From assembly GCA_903901905.1 (NCBI GenBank), contig CAIUSQ010000079.1:1-16822 (forward strand): DNA of 16,822 bases, read 5' to 3'. The position numbers were made by a program, and so were the translations under genes. Below are positions 1 to 6,010 of the stretch, piece by piece. The notes beneath the pieces were generated by a model. The model was not told where the DNA came from. It was given only the letters and a program-made list of their open reading frames with translations, and searched no databases. Position 1 is the first letter of the stretch, and every line of letters starts with the position of its first letter. Source of the DNA: an uncultured Actinomycetes bacterium (GTDB lineage: Bacteria; Actinomycetota; Actinomycetes; Nanopelagicales; Nanopelagicaceae).

Positions 1-71
1 GCGGCCATAGGGATCAGAGAGACTGCAAGGGAAATCAGTAATCCCTTGGCAAGACTTCCCCTAATTCGCAC
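1..71 (-). CDS. Partial secreted protein, signal peptide only (runs off left edge)
   Basis: Reading leftwards from a GTG at 71-69, the frame is open to the window edge and encodes a textbook signal peptide: a basic start (R2, R4, K9), then a hydrophobic core rich in L, I, A and V (LLISLAVSLIP), then M-A-A. Only 23 complete codons are present, so the mature protein and its function are unknown. The start is supported by a TACCCT box at 83-78, exactly 6 nt before the GTG; other genes in this window have the same arrangement. A second in-frame GTG at 107-105 would add 12 residues but has no such box. It follows the alpha/beta-hydrolase gene on the same strand, separated by a hairpin. I recognise the signal-peptide style as common in acI actinobacterial secreted proteins (from memory). 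Confidence 0.6.
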   Translation of the reverse strand, partial: MRIRGSLAKGLLISLAVSLIPMA

Positions 72-77
72 TCCAAA

Positions 78-83
78 AGGGTA
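78..83 (-). promoter_or_regulatory. -10 box of left-edge gene (leaderless)
   Basis: TACCCT on the minus strand, six bases before the GTG at 71-69. This fits a TANNNT -10 element whose transcription start would coincide with the start codon. The identical hexamer lies at the same spacing before the triple-repeat protein at 1497. A GTGAAA lies about 18 bp upstream as a weak -35 candidate. Confidence 0.45.
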
Positions 84-126
84 GCGGTCAGGATCTTGAT
101 TTTTCACATTAATCGGACAATCCCGA

Positions 127-148
127 GGGTTCGATTTTCTCGCAACCC
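127..148 (-). terminator. Hairpin after hydrolase gene, possible terminator
   Basis: Inverted repeat with arms GGGTT/AACCC, one bulged base, then CGA/TCG around a 5-nt loop: 8 bp in total. It lies 13 bases past the hydrolase stop codon. No U-run follows on the minus strand, so it may be a U-tract-less terminator or an mRNA 3'-end stabiliser. The plus strand superficially resembles a tRNA T-arm; see the rejected items. Confidence 0.4.
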
Positions 149-161
149 ACTTATTAGTTGG

Positions 162-1367
162 CTAGTTCTTAACTGCAACTAATGTTTTCTTAATAGCAGG
201 CACTGCATTCATTGCTGCTTTCCAAACACCTGCTCCACCATGAATCGCACCTGGCACAATCGTTAACGTACTTTTTCCATTAACTGCTTTCACTGCCTTA
301 TCCAAATTCTTTGAGTCATACGGGCTTACGGAGCAGTCATCTGATCCATGGAAAATATAAAAGACAGGCAATGTTTTCGATGTCTTTATATATGGGTACA
401 GACCACCTGATTTCATAGTGGCTTGAACTTTTGGATTAGTTGTATTACCAAACCAAGGGTGGGTATTTCCGTTAGCAACTGGGAATGGATTTTTGCTTTG
501 ATCACATGGATACTTGGCATTATTTGAAGTCATTTCAAAAAAGTCTGAATTTCCATATAAATCAATTACTACAGAAACAGAGGCTGATGTCTTTAGATTG
601 GGGTCTTTTGGATTATCAAATGGCGATGCTTGATCACCTGTTATAGCTGCCATCAATGCAAGATATGAACCCGCAGAATCTCCGCCGGTTGCAAATTTCT
701 TTGGGTCATAACCATATTTACCAGCATTAGCTCGCAAAAAACGAATAGCAGTTTTTGTGTCTGCTCCTGCTGCAGGAAAAATGGCTTCCTGCGCTAATCG
801 GTAATTTACTGAGGCTACTGCAATTCCATTATTGATAAAAACTTCAAGCAATTTGGCGCTCTCGTCATACTTCATGAAATCTTCATCACCGAAAACAAAC
901 CCTCCACCATGTGTCCAAACAATTAGAGGAGGTTCTGTAACGCCTTTGGGCAGATAGATATCAAGGTGTTGGGTTGGTGATTGAGTTGCGTAGGTAACGT
1001 TTTCGTAGACTTTCATTTTTGCAAGAGACTGTTTTGGCAGCTTATATTTTGGGGTGTATTTAATTTCAGGGGCAGCGGCCTTGCTTGTTTCCTTTGGTGT
1101 TGTTGGATTCTGCGATGAGGTTGGTAATGCCACTCCTTTTATCCACCACTTTTTCACACCATTAATGAGTGTGCATACTAAAGTTTTGCCGCTATGTTCA
1201 CTCACTGCTTTAAAGCCAACCTCAGAATTCGGACAAGTACGACCCGGTGCTGCAGTGCCCTGCGGATATCCATCATCAGGATTTGCAGCGTTGGCAGGTG
1301 AGAGGCATAAAAGGCTGAGTGAAGAAATCAACGCCAATAAACCAAGAGTGTTTCGTTTAGATCTCAT
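162..1367 (-). CDS. Secreted alpha/beta-hydrolase (esterase/lipase, HSL-like) with N-terminal two-Cys module
   Basis: A 401-aa exported serine hydrolase, probably an esterase acting outside the membrane; substrate unknown. A signal peptide covers residues 1-28 (basic start, leucine-rich core, cleavage after ANA). Residues 40-78 form a small module with Cys45 and Cys65 followed by KKWW, joined by a Thr/Pro/Lys-rich linker to the catalytic domain at about 118-401. The catalytic domain shows the HGGGF oxyanion motif (153-157), nucleophile elbow GGDSAGS with Ser231, a probable acid Asp343/344 in HGSDD, and His376 in GAIHGG. All triad elements are present, so the enzyme should be active. ATG at 1367 is the only plausible start for the signal peptide; it has no clear Shine-Dalgarno sequence and no -10 at leaderless spacing. 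It is divergent from the triple-repeat protein. Family call is firm; substrate is open. Confidence 0.9.
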   Translation of the reverse strand: MRSKRNTLGLLALISSLSLLCLSPANAANPDDGYPQGTAAPGRTCPNSEVGFKAVSEHSGKTLVCTLINGVKKWWIKGVALPTSSQNPTTPKETSKAAAPEIKYTPKYKLPKQSLAKMKVYENVTYATQSPTQHLDIYLPKGVTEPPLIVWTHGGGFVFGDEDFMKYDESAKLLEVFINNGIAVASVNYRLAQEAIFPAAGADTKTAIRFLRANAGKYGYDPKKFATGGDSAGSYLALMAAITGDQASPFDNPKDPNLKTSASVSVVIDLYGNSDFFEMTSNNAKYPCDQSKNPFPVANGNTHPWFGNTTNPKVQATMKSGGLYPYIKTSKTLPVFYIFHGSDDCSVSPYDSKNLDKAVKAVNGKSTLTIVPGAIHGGAGVWKAAMNAVPAIKKTLVAVKN

Positions 1368-1484
1368 GGAAAAAACCCAGCGTCACTTCATCTGATCAGC
1401 TATTAAAGACCGGCAGGGGTGAATCATGAGGTTACTTTACACGTCCTATAGACATTCTAGGTAGAAGAAAAAGACTTGGGCATT

Positions 1485-1490
1485 TACCCT
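1485..1490 (+). promoter_or_regulatory. -10 box of triple-repeat gene (leaderless)
   Basis: TACCCT, then six bases, then GTG at 1497. The context CCTTGTAC just before the start codon recurs before the S51 peptidase gene at 2541, which supports 1497 as the true start. No convincing -35 is seen. Confidence 0.5.
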
Positions 1491-1496
1491 TGTACC

Positions 1497-2441
1497 GTGA
1501 AAAATCGCACCGGGATGTTTCGAGTTCTAATGTTAATGAGCCTTATTTGCTCATTAACATTACCCACCGCTGCTACCGCAAATGAACCTTGTCACGATTA
1601 TGGAACTCCTTATGAAGGTACTCCATATTCAATGGGGTATGTCGGAATCTTATGCGGGCAACAAAATCTAAATGCGATGGACCAAGCAATCGCTGAATAT
1701 CCAGCCCTTTGGGAAGCCGCACAACAAAATTCAGGTGACAGTGGCAATTCCTCCAATGAACCTTGTTTCGATTATGGAACTCCTTATGGTGGCCAGGTTG
1801 AAACGCTGGGATATATCGGCCTTGTCTGTGGACAAGAGAGCATAACTTGGATGGATCAACTCATTTCTGATTACTTTAATGAGTGGGCTGCTTCCCAAGG
1901 AAATGGTGGATCTGAAAATCCATCAGGACAAACGTGTCATGATTTTGGAACACCATTTGATGGAATGCCTTATTCAAGGGGATACATTGGCGTTGTTTGC
2001 GGACAAGAGAACATCACTTGGATGGAACAAGATAATTCAGCTCACCAATCTGCTTGGTATGCAGCGCAGCAAAATGGAATTGGGAATGAAAACTCAAATG
2101 TTTATGTTCCATCAACCACTACGCCATTAATGCCACCAACACTCTGTGCATCATTTACTGTTCCACCTCCCTACTGTTCGATTCCTCTTGTTCCTTCAAA
2201 TTCTGGTAGTCAACCAAATTCCTCAGTTTCTAGCGGGACAATACTTGGGCAGATTCAGGAAAAAATTGAATCAGGAGTTCAAACTCCAAAAGCTGGAACT
2301 AAATTGGCCGAAAAAAAGGTGGGGACTAAGAAACCTGTCACATCTGCAAAAAAATCTATCACGTGTAAAAAAGGGAAAAAGACCCAAATAATCAAGGGCA
2401 AAAATCCAAAATGCCCTTCTGGCTTCAGAAAGATTACCTGA
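1497..2441 (+). CDS. Secreted protein with three tandem 58-residue cysteine repeats and a Lys/Cys-rich tail
   Basis: A 314-aa exported protein that I cannot assign to a named family. The GTG start is chosen because of the -10 box 6 nt upstream and because it gives a normal signal peptide (KNRTGMFR n-region, then a hydrophobic stretch ending TAATA at about residue 28). An ATG at 1515 and a TTG at 1476 are alternatives in the same frame. Three repeats follow at about residues 30-87, 88-144 and 145-194, each with the pattern C-[HF]-D-[YF]-GTP-[YF]...GY-[VI]-G..CGQ and a conserved later M.Q; the two cysteines are 21 apart and could form a disulfide. Next come a Pro/Ser/Thr-rich linker with two more cysteines (about 217 and 227) and a very basic tail with Cys290 and Cys306 (KNPKCPSG). 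Likely extracellular or wall-associated; role unknown. Confidence 0.85.
   Translation: MKNRTGMFRVLMLMSLICSLTLPTAATANEPCHDYGTPYEGTPYSMGYVGILCGQQNLNAMDQAIAEYPALWEAAQQNSGDSGNSSNEPCFDYGTPYGGQVETLGYIGLVCGQESITWMDQLISDYFNEWAASQGNGGSENPSGQTCHDFGTPFDGMPYSRGYIGVVCGQENITWMEQDNSAHQSAWYAAQQNGIGNENSNVYVPSTTTPLMPPTLCASFTVPPPYCSIPLVPSNSGSQPNSSVSSGTILGQIQEKIESGVQTPKAGTKLAEKKVGTKKPVTSAKKSITCKKGKKTQIIKGKNPKCPSGFRKIT
1584..2078 (+). repeat. Three tandem intragenic repeats of about 174 nt
   Basis: In-frame units at 1584-1757, 1758-1928 and 1929-2078, encoding 58, 57 and about 50 residues. The start of units 1 and 2 is almost identical in DNA (GAACCTTGT, then CGATTATGGAACTCCTTATG). The middle of units 2 and 3 is almost identical instead (GGACAAGAGA, then ACTTGGATGGA). 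Unit 2 is therefore a mosaic, as expected from unequal crossing-over within the array. Confidence 0.85.
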
Positions 2442-2450
2442 TATCTTTTT

Positions 2451-2485
2451 GGTCTAAAGTTTAAAGAGAGACCCTTAATCTTTTT
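2451..2485 (+). terminator. Weak terminator-like hairpin after triple-repeat gene
   Basis: GGTCT (2451-2455) pairs with AGACC (2469-2473), with a 13-nt loop. A CTTTTT run begins six bases later. It lies 10 bases past the stop codon. The stem is short, so the call is tentative. Confidence 0.3.
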
Positions 2486-2527
2486 CATAGCGCTTATACG
2501 GCCCCTTCCAATTCATCCCAGGCGAGA

Positions 2528-2533
2528 TAACCT
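2528..2533 (+). promoter_or_regulatory. -10 box of S51 peptidase gene (leaderless)
   Basis: TAACCT followed by 7 nt and then ATG at 2541. The gene has no Shine-Dalgarno sequence, consistent with a leaderless mRNA. Confidence 0.5.
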
Positions 2534-2540
2534 TGTACTT

Positions 2541-3287
2541 ATGAATGGGGCGCTGGCACTTGTAGGTTCCGGTGAATACCTACCCATAATGCAAAGCCTG
2601 GAGCAATCACTTTTAAACAATGCAATTCAACGCGGTAAGAACAATACATTTATCCAGATACCAACAGCTGCTGGTCAAGAGAGTTTAGATCGACTCGATT
2701 TTTGGAAAACACTAGGCGCACAGCAAGCCGAACGTTTAAATACACGGCAAATATTTTTACCAATCTATGCCCGAGAAGATGCCATGAATGAAGGCTTTGC
2801 CCAACAGATAAAAGATGCAGGACTTATCTATCTATCCGGCGGAGATCCTGGATATCTTGCAACCACTTTGATCGATACCCCTGTGTGGTTAGCCATTGAA
2901 ACTGCCTGGAAATCTGGAAGCTCTCTTGCAGGTTGTAGCGCAGGGGCTATGGCGATGGGTAAGCATGTTCCTAATTTCTTTAGACCAAAAGAAGATGGAA
3001 CCGATGGCTTTGGAATAATTGGTGAGATCCGCACTATCCCCCATTACAACAAGTTCTTTGGGTGGATTCCAGATGCTGCAGCTCGTAAGTTATTAACTGC
3101 CCCCGTTGGAACATCCGTTATCGGAATCGATGAATCAACTGCCTTAGTAACAGGGTTGAGTAGTGATCCAGATGTTAGTTTTGAAAACAAAAATTGGCGT
3201 GTTCACGGAGAAGGTCATGTTCACCATTTACGAGGAGAAGGCGATCACGCACACAAATTTACCCACGGAGATGTAGTCAATATTTAA
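2541..3287 (+). CDS. Peptidase S51 / cyanophycinase-like protein with His-rich C-terminus
   Basis: A 248-aa protein of the S51 serine-peptidase group (dipeptidase E, cyanophycinase), which shares a class-I glutamine-amidotransferase-like fold and cleaves aspartyl or beta-aspartyl peptides. Visible landmarks are the N-terminal strand ALVGSGEYL, SGGDPGYL (99-106), the nucleophile motif GCSAGA with Ser133, and IPHYNKF with His168. There is no signal peptide, so it should be cytoplasmic. True cyanophycinases are usually longer, and I see no cyanophycin synthetase nearby, so a general S51 peptidase is the safer name. The C-terminus (222-242) contains seven histidines in 21 residues, unusual for the family and possibly metal-binding. 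It ends 20 nt before the convergent DUF2256 gene. Confidence 0.82.
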   Translation: MNGALALVGSGEYLPIMQSLEQSLLNNAIQRGKNNTFIQIPTAAGQESLDRLDFWKTLGAQQAERLNTRQIFLPIYAREDAMNEGFAQQIKDAGLIYLSGGDPGYLATTLIDTPVWLAIETAWKSGSSLAGCSAGAMAMGKHVPNFFRPKEDGTDGFGIIGEIRTIPHYNKFFGWIPDAAARKLLTAPVGTSVIGIDESTALVTGLSSDPDVSFENKNWRVHGEGHVHHLRGEGDHAHKFTHGDVVNI

Positions 3288-3307
3288 TTAGTGATTCGGC
3301 ACAATCT

Positions 3308-3445
3308 TTATTTACCTGCCTTGCATCGCTCCGAACAATACTTAACATTTTCCCAATCTCTTGCCCATTTTTTGCGCCACTCAAACTCCAAGCCACAACG
3401 CAGACAAACTTTAGGCGGAAAGCCATTTTTTATCTTTGCTCGCAT
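3308..3445 (-). CDS. DUF2256 family small zinc-ribbon-like protein
   Basis: A 45-aa protein, easily missed because of its size. Cys14-x2-Cys17 and Cys37-x3-Cys41 form a probable zinc site. The central [21 protein letters not shown] segment has the order of residues typical of DUF2256 (PK.C..C...F.WRKKWA..W..V.YCS..C). Function is unknown. The family is recalled as commonly encoded next to cryptochrome/photolyase genes, which fits the photolyase at 4526. The ATG at 3445 lies 8 nt after the DUF393 stop codon on the same strand, so it is probably the last gene of the psiE-DUF393-DUF2256 operon. No obvious Shine-Dalgarno sequence; translation is probably coupled. Confidence 0.85.
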   Translation of the reverse strand: MRAKIKNGFPPKVCLRCGLEFEWRKKWARDWENVKYCSERCKAGK

Positions 3446-3453
3446 GTGCAGAT

Positions 3454-3843
3454 TTAACTCTTTGGCTTCTTCTTATGCCGCAAATTTGATTGTTTGAGCA
3501 AACGATGAGCGAAGTTAACAAGTAAAGAATTTCGATGCGTCGCAATCCAACGATAGCCCCAACGGCCAAAAGCGCCGGAGGCTGTAATCAAAAGAGAAAA
3601 GTTTCGGTTTCCCCGCGCCTTTAATAAAAACGCGATTGCTGCTGCACCAACTAATACTTTTCCACTGATGATCACATGCACAGATTGTGAACATTGTTCA
3701 AGAGTTAAACCATAGCTGGCTAGTTCTGCCTGCTGAAAAGGCTTTGCATCCACAACTAACTTCTGTTCAATCCAATTAATACTTGCCTGGCAGAACTGAC
3801 ATTGACCGTCGTATAGAACAACGATGGGATTATCTTGTGGCAT
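3454..3843 (-). CDS. DUF393 / DCC-family thiol-disulfide oxidoreductase-like protein
   Basis: A 129-aa protein of the DUF393 (YuxK, DCC) family, with a thioredoxin-like fold and presumed redox function. The diagnostic motif is YDGQCQFC at residues 11-18, with the cysteine pair Cys15/Cys18 in the expected place just after the first strand. The body (PFQQAEL, then a hydrophobic helix region ending in [13 protein letters not shown]) fits the family, and length is typical. The C-terminus is strongly basic (RHKKKPKS). Its ATG overlaps the stop codon of the PsiE-like gene by one base (TAATG), a clear sign of translational coupling; DUF2256 follows 8 nt downstream. Physiological substrate is unknown. 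Its place in a small operon divergent from a photolyase may mean a role in light or redox stress, which is inference. Confidence 0.85.
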   Translation of the reverse strand: MPQDNPIVVLYDGQCQFCQASINWIEQKLVVDAKPFQQAELASYGLTLEQCSQSVHVIISGKVLVGAAAIAFLLKARGNRNFSLLITASGAFGRWGYRWIATHRNSLLVNFAHRLLKQSNLRHKKKPKS

Positions 3844-4334
3844 TAAGAGTTATTGCGTGGACTTGCTTTGCGAGCTGCGCGAGATAAGAACAAGGCAAAT
3901 ACCAACGCTAAGACAATTCCAGTATTGACTCCCATTTCAGTCAGAGCGCGATTGAAATACTCTGTTGTCTTTTCTTTTTCCAAAGTCAACGAAGCACCCA
4001 CAGTAAGAATATGTCGTACTGCTGCTATAACTCCGATAATCAAGAAACTATCTAGCTGGAATATTCCATCAGTAAATCTAACAATTACTGTGCGCATGAT
4101 CTCTAAAATAATCACGACGAATAAAATGTCATTGATCGCCTGAATCATACCAAGAGGGAAAAATGGTCGGGTTTCAATTAAGCGAACTAAGCTATAACCG
4201 GCAGCAAGTACTGAGATTATGAAAAGAATTATTCCAAGAAAGCCGTGCAAAACATCTTCGAGCTTGTCTATGAAAGTTACAGGAATCAACGACTCATCGC
4301 CCTTAAGCAGACCCTTGACTGATTTGTACTTCAT
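3843..4334 (-). CDS. psiE: PsiE-like four-helix membrane protein
   Basis: A 163-aa integral membrane protein of the phosphate-starvation-inducible PsiE family. Hydrophobic segments lie at about residues 31-50, 66-86, 95-114 and 135-152. The conserved stretch LIIGVIAAVRHIL (98-110) is the part I recognise. Molecular function of the family is unknown; the Psi name comes from phosphate-starvation induction in E. coli and need not apply here. ATG at 4334 is preceded by a modest AGGCGG ribosome-binding-like sequence. It is the first gene of a three-gene operon with DUF393 (1-base overlap) and DUF2256. It is divergent from the photolyase across a 191-bp region that holds two palindromes. Confidence 0.75.
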   Translation of the reverse strand: MKYKSVKGLLKGDESLIPVTFIDKLEDVLHGFLGIILFIISVLAAGYSLVRLIETRPFFPLGMIQAINDILFVVIILEIMRTVIVRFTDGIFQLDSFLIIGVIAAVRHILTVGASLTLEKEKTTEYFNRALTEMGVNTGIVLALVFALFLSRAARKASPRNNS

Positions 4335-4381
4335 CTCGACCGCCTTAATTTGATTCCCTAGATTTCACCGTGTAAGAACAA

Positions 4382-4391
4382 ATGTATACAT
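4382..4391. promoter_or_regulatory. Palindrome between PsiE-like gene and photolyase, possible operator
   Basis: Perfect 10-bp palindrome ATGTATACAT in the divergent intergenic region. A second, imperfect 20-bp palindrome (8 of 10 pairs) spans 4421-4440, running from CAACATGTGG to CCATAAGTTG. Either could be a regulator site shared by the two operons. The rest of 4335-4525 shows no open frame of note. Confidence 0.35.
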
Positions 4392-4513
4392 GCAAGGGTA
4401 AATGCAATATCTAGCTCCTGCAACATGTGGCCATAAGTTGGCTGATTTCCCACAGCAGATCTCACCAAGGCGGTCTCTACCCCATCTCACCTCACAATTA
4501 ATTGGATCGGCAG

Positions 4514-4519
4514 TAAAGT
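4514..4519 (+). promoter_or_regulatory. -10 box of photolyase gene (leaderless)
   Basis: TAAAGT followed by six bases (TAAGAA) and the ATG at 4526. There is no purine-rich ribosome-binding sequence, so a leaderless mRNA is likely. Confidence 0.5.
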
Positions 4520-4525
4520 TAAGAA

Positions 4526-5998
4526 ATGAAACGGCTTATCTATGTCGCCTTCGATCATCTCAATGAAAACTATGGCGCACTTAAAGGAAGTGATCCTGCC
4601 CAAGATGTAATCGTTTTTGTTGAAAGTCAAAGAATGACAACGGGTAGAAAGTGGCATGGGCAACGCCTGCATTTTTTGATCTCTTCGGCCCGCCACTTTG
4701 CACAACACCTTGAAACCCTGGGTTACACCGTTCGTTATGTGAAAGCGGCGACAACGGTGATTGGTTTGCGGAGCGTAAAAAAAGAGTTTCCTAATTTGCC
4801 AATTATTTGCGCCGAACCATCCTCTTTCCGCCAGTTTGCTGCATTAAAAGAGTTCGGTGTGGAATTTGCGCCAAATGACTTTTTCTTAACACCACGTCCC
4901 CTCTTTGCACAATGGGCAGATGGCCAAAAGAGTTACTTAATGGAAAATTTCTATCGCCTTCAAAGAACGCGACTTAATGTCTTGATGGAAAAAGGTAAAC
5001 CGGCCGGAGGTGCATGGAATTTTGATAAAGAAAACAGATTGCCTCCCCCAAAGAACTACACCTGGCCCCCATATTTAGAACACTCGCGAGATCAAATTGA
5101 TAAGGATGTCGCCGCAGAAATTGGTTACACCCCAGATTCAACATGGGCAACAACTCGTAAAGGCGCGCTAGCTCAACTAAAAAACTTCATTGACAATCAC
5201 TTTGCCCAGTTTGGACCCTATGAAGATGCAATGGCGGCAGATAACTGGGCGCTGCATCATTCACTCTTATCGCCATATTTAAATAATGGTCTGCTACATG
5301 CCCAAGAAGTTGTAGATATCGCTGTCGCTGCATTTAAAACCGGCGACATACCAATTGCATCTGCAGAAGGCTTCATCCGCCAAATAATTGGTTGGCGTGA
5401 ATATGTCAATGGAATGTATTGGTACCTGGGCCCAGAGTATCGAGAGAACAATCAACTGGGTGCTAACCGCCCGTTGCTGCCATTGTTTAGTGATTCAAGT
5501 AAAACAGATATGAACTGTGTAAAAACCATTGTCTCTGACATTGAAAAGCGGGCCTGGGTCCATCACATTCCACGGTTAATGGTTTTGAGTAACTTGGCTT
5601 TAATAACAGGGACAAACCCGCAGGCGTTTTTGGATTGGATGCGAGAGGTATTTATCGATGCCAGCGAATGGGTGATGGTTCCTAACGTCATTGGAATGGG
5701 TTTACATGCAGACGGCGGGGCCATGATGAGTAAGCCATATGCAGCAGGTGGTGCCTATATCTCTCGAATGGGCAGTTATTGCAAGAGCTGTGTTTATGAT
5801 CCAAAACTGCGGGTGGGCGATACTGCCTGTCCATTTACAACATTGTATTGGGACTTTCTTGATCGCCATAAAGAAACATTTGTTGAAAACCACCGCATGA
5901 GCCAGCAGGTTAATGGCTTAAAAAGACTTTCGGATTTGGAAGAGTTAGGAGTTAGGGCGCAGCAGGTTTTAGATGGACTTGATAAAGGCGCTATCTAA
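4526..5998 (+). CDS. phrB: Iron-sulfur (6-4) photolyase, PhrB / FeS-BCP class
   Basis: A 490-aa flavoprotein that should repair UV-induced (6-4) photoproducts using light. Four cysteines, Cys331, Cys419, Cys422 and Cys435, have spacings of 88, 3 and 13, identical to those I recall for the 4Fe-4S ligands of Agrobacterium PhrB (350, 438, 441, 454). His346-His347 in WVHHIPRLM match the catalytic histidine pair of that enzyme at the same offset from the first cysteine. The N-terminal Rossmann-like antenna domain (about 1-135) and C-terminal helical FAD domain are complete, and length is normal. PhrB-type proteins use a lumazine antenna; whether this one does cannot be read directly. The gene is monocistronic, divergent from the psiE-DUF393-DUF2256 operon, and converges with the NlpC/P60 gene nine bases downstream. 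Confidence 0.93.
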   Translation: MKRLIYVAFDHLNENYGALKGSDPAQDVIVFVESQRMTTGRKWHGQRLHFLISSARHFAQHLETLGYTVRYVKAATTVIGLRSVKKEFPNLPIICAEPSSFRQFAALKEFGVEFAPNDFFLTPRPLFAQWADGQKSYLMENFYRLQRTRLNVLMEKGKPAGGAWNFDKENRLPPPKNYTWPPYLEHSRDQIDKDVAAEIGYTPDSTWATTRKGALAQLKNFIDNHFAQFGPYEDAMAADNWALHHSLLSPYLNNGLLHAQEVVDIAVAAFKTGDIPIASAEGFIRQIIGWREYVNGMYWYLGPEYRENNQLGANRPLLPLFSDSSKTDMNCVKTIVSDIEKRAWVHHIPRLMVLSNLALITGTNPQAFLDWMREVFIDASEWVMVPNVIGMGLHADGGAMMSKPYAAGGAYISRMGSYCKSCVYDPKLRVGDTACPFTTLYWDFLDRHKETFVENHRMSQQVNGLKRLSDLEELGVRAQQVLDGLDKGAI

Positions 5999-6010
5999 CT
6001 ACAGCAGTTA
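5996..6010. terminator. Small hairpin containing both convergent stop codons
   Basis: TAACT and AGTTA flank a 5-nt loop. The left arm contains the photolyase TAA and the right arm contains the complement of the NlpC/P60 TAA. On the plus strand a GTTTT run follows shortly after. The outer AGGCGC/GCGCCT pair around the same region could extend it. Possible weak bidirectional terminator. Confidence 0.3.

Noticed and set aside
79..149. tRNA-like 3' end (T-arm with TTCGATT loop followed by a 7-nt acceptor-like strand pairing 6 of 7 with GGGTAGC)
   Set aside because: No anticodon or D arm can be drawn, the T-stem lacks the closing G-C pair and has two G-U pairs, and the same bases form a simpler 8-bp hairpin placed just after the hydrolase stop. 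An att-site remnant is possible but unsupported.
1054..1395. Open frame opposite the hydrolase gene
   Set aside because: Lies antisense to a gene with complete catalytic motifs and has no recognisable domain or promoter; other long opposite-strand and alternate-frame openings in the window were set aside for the same reason.
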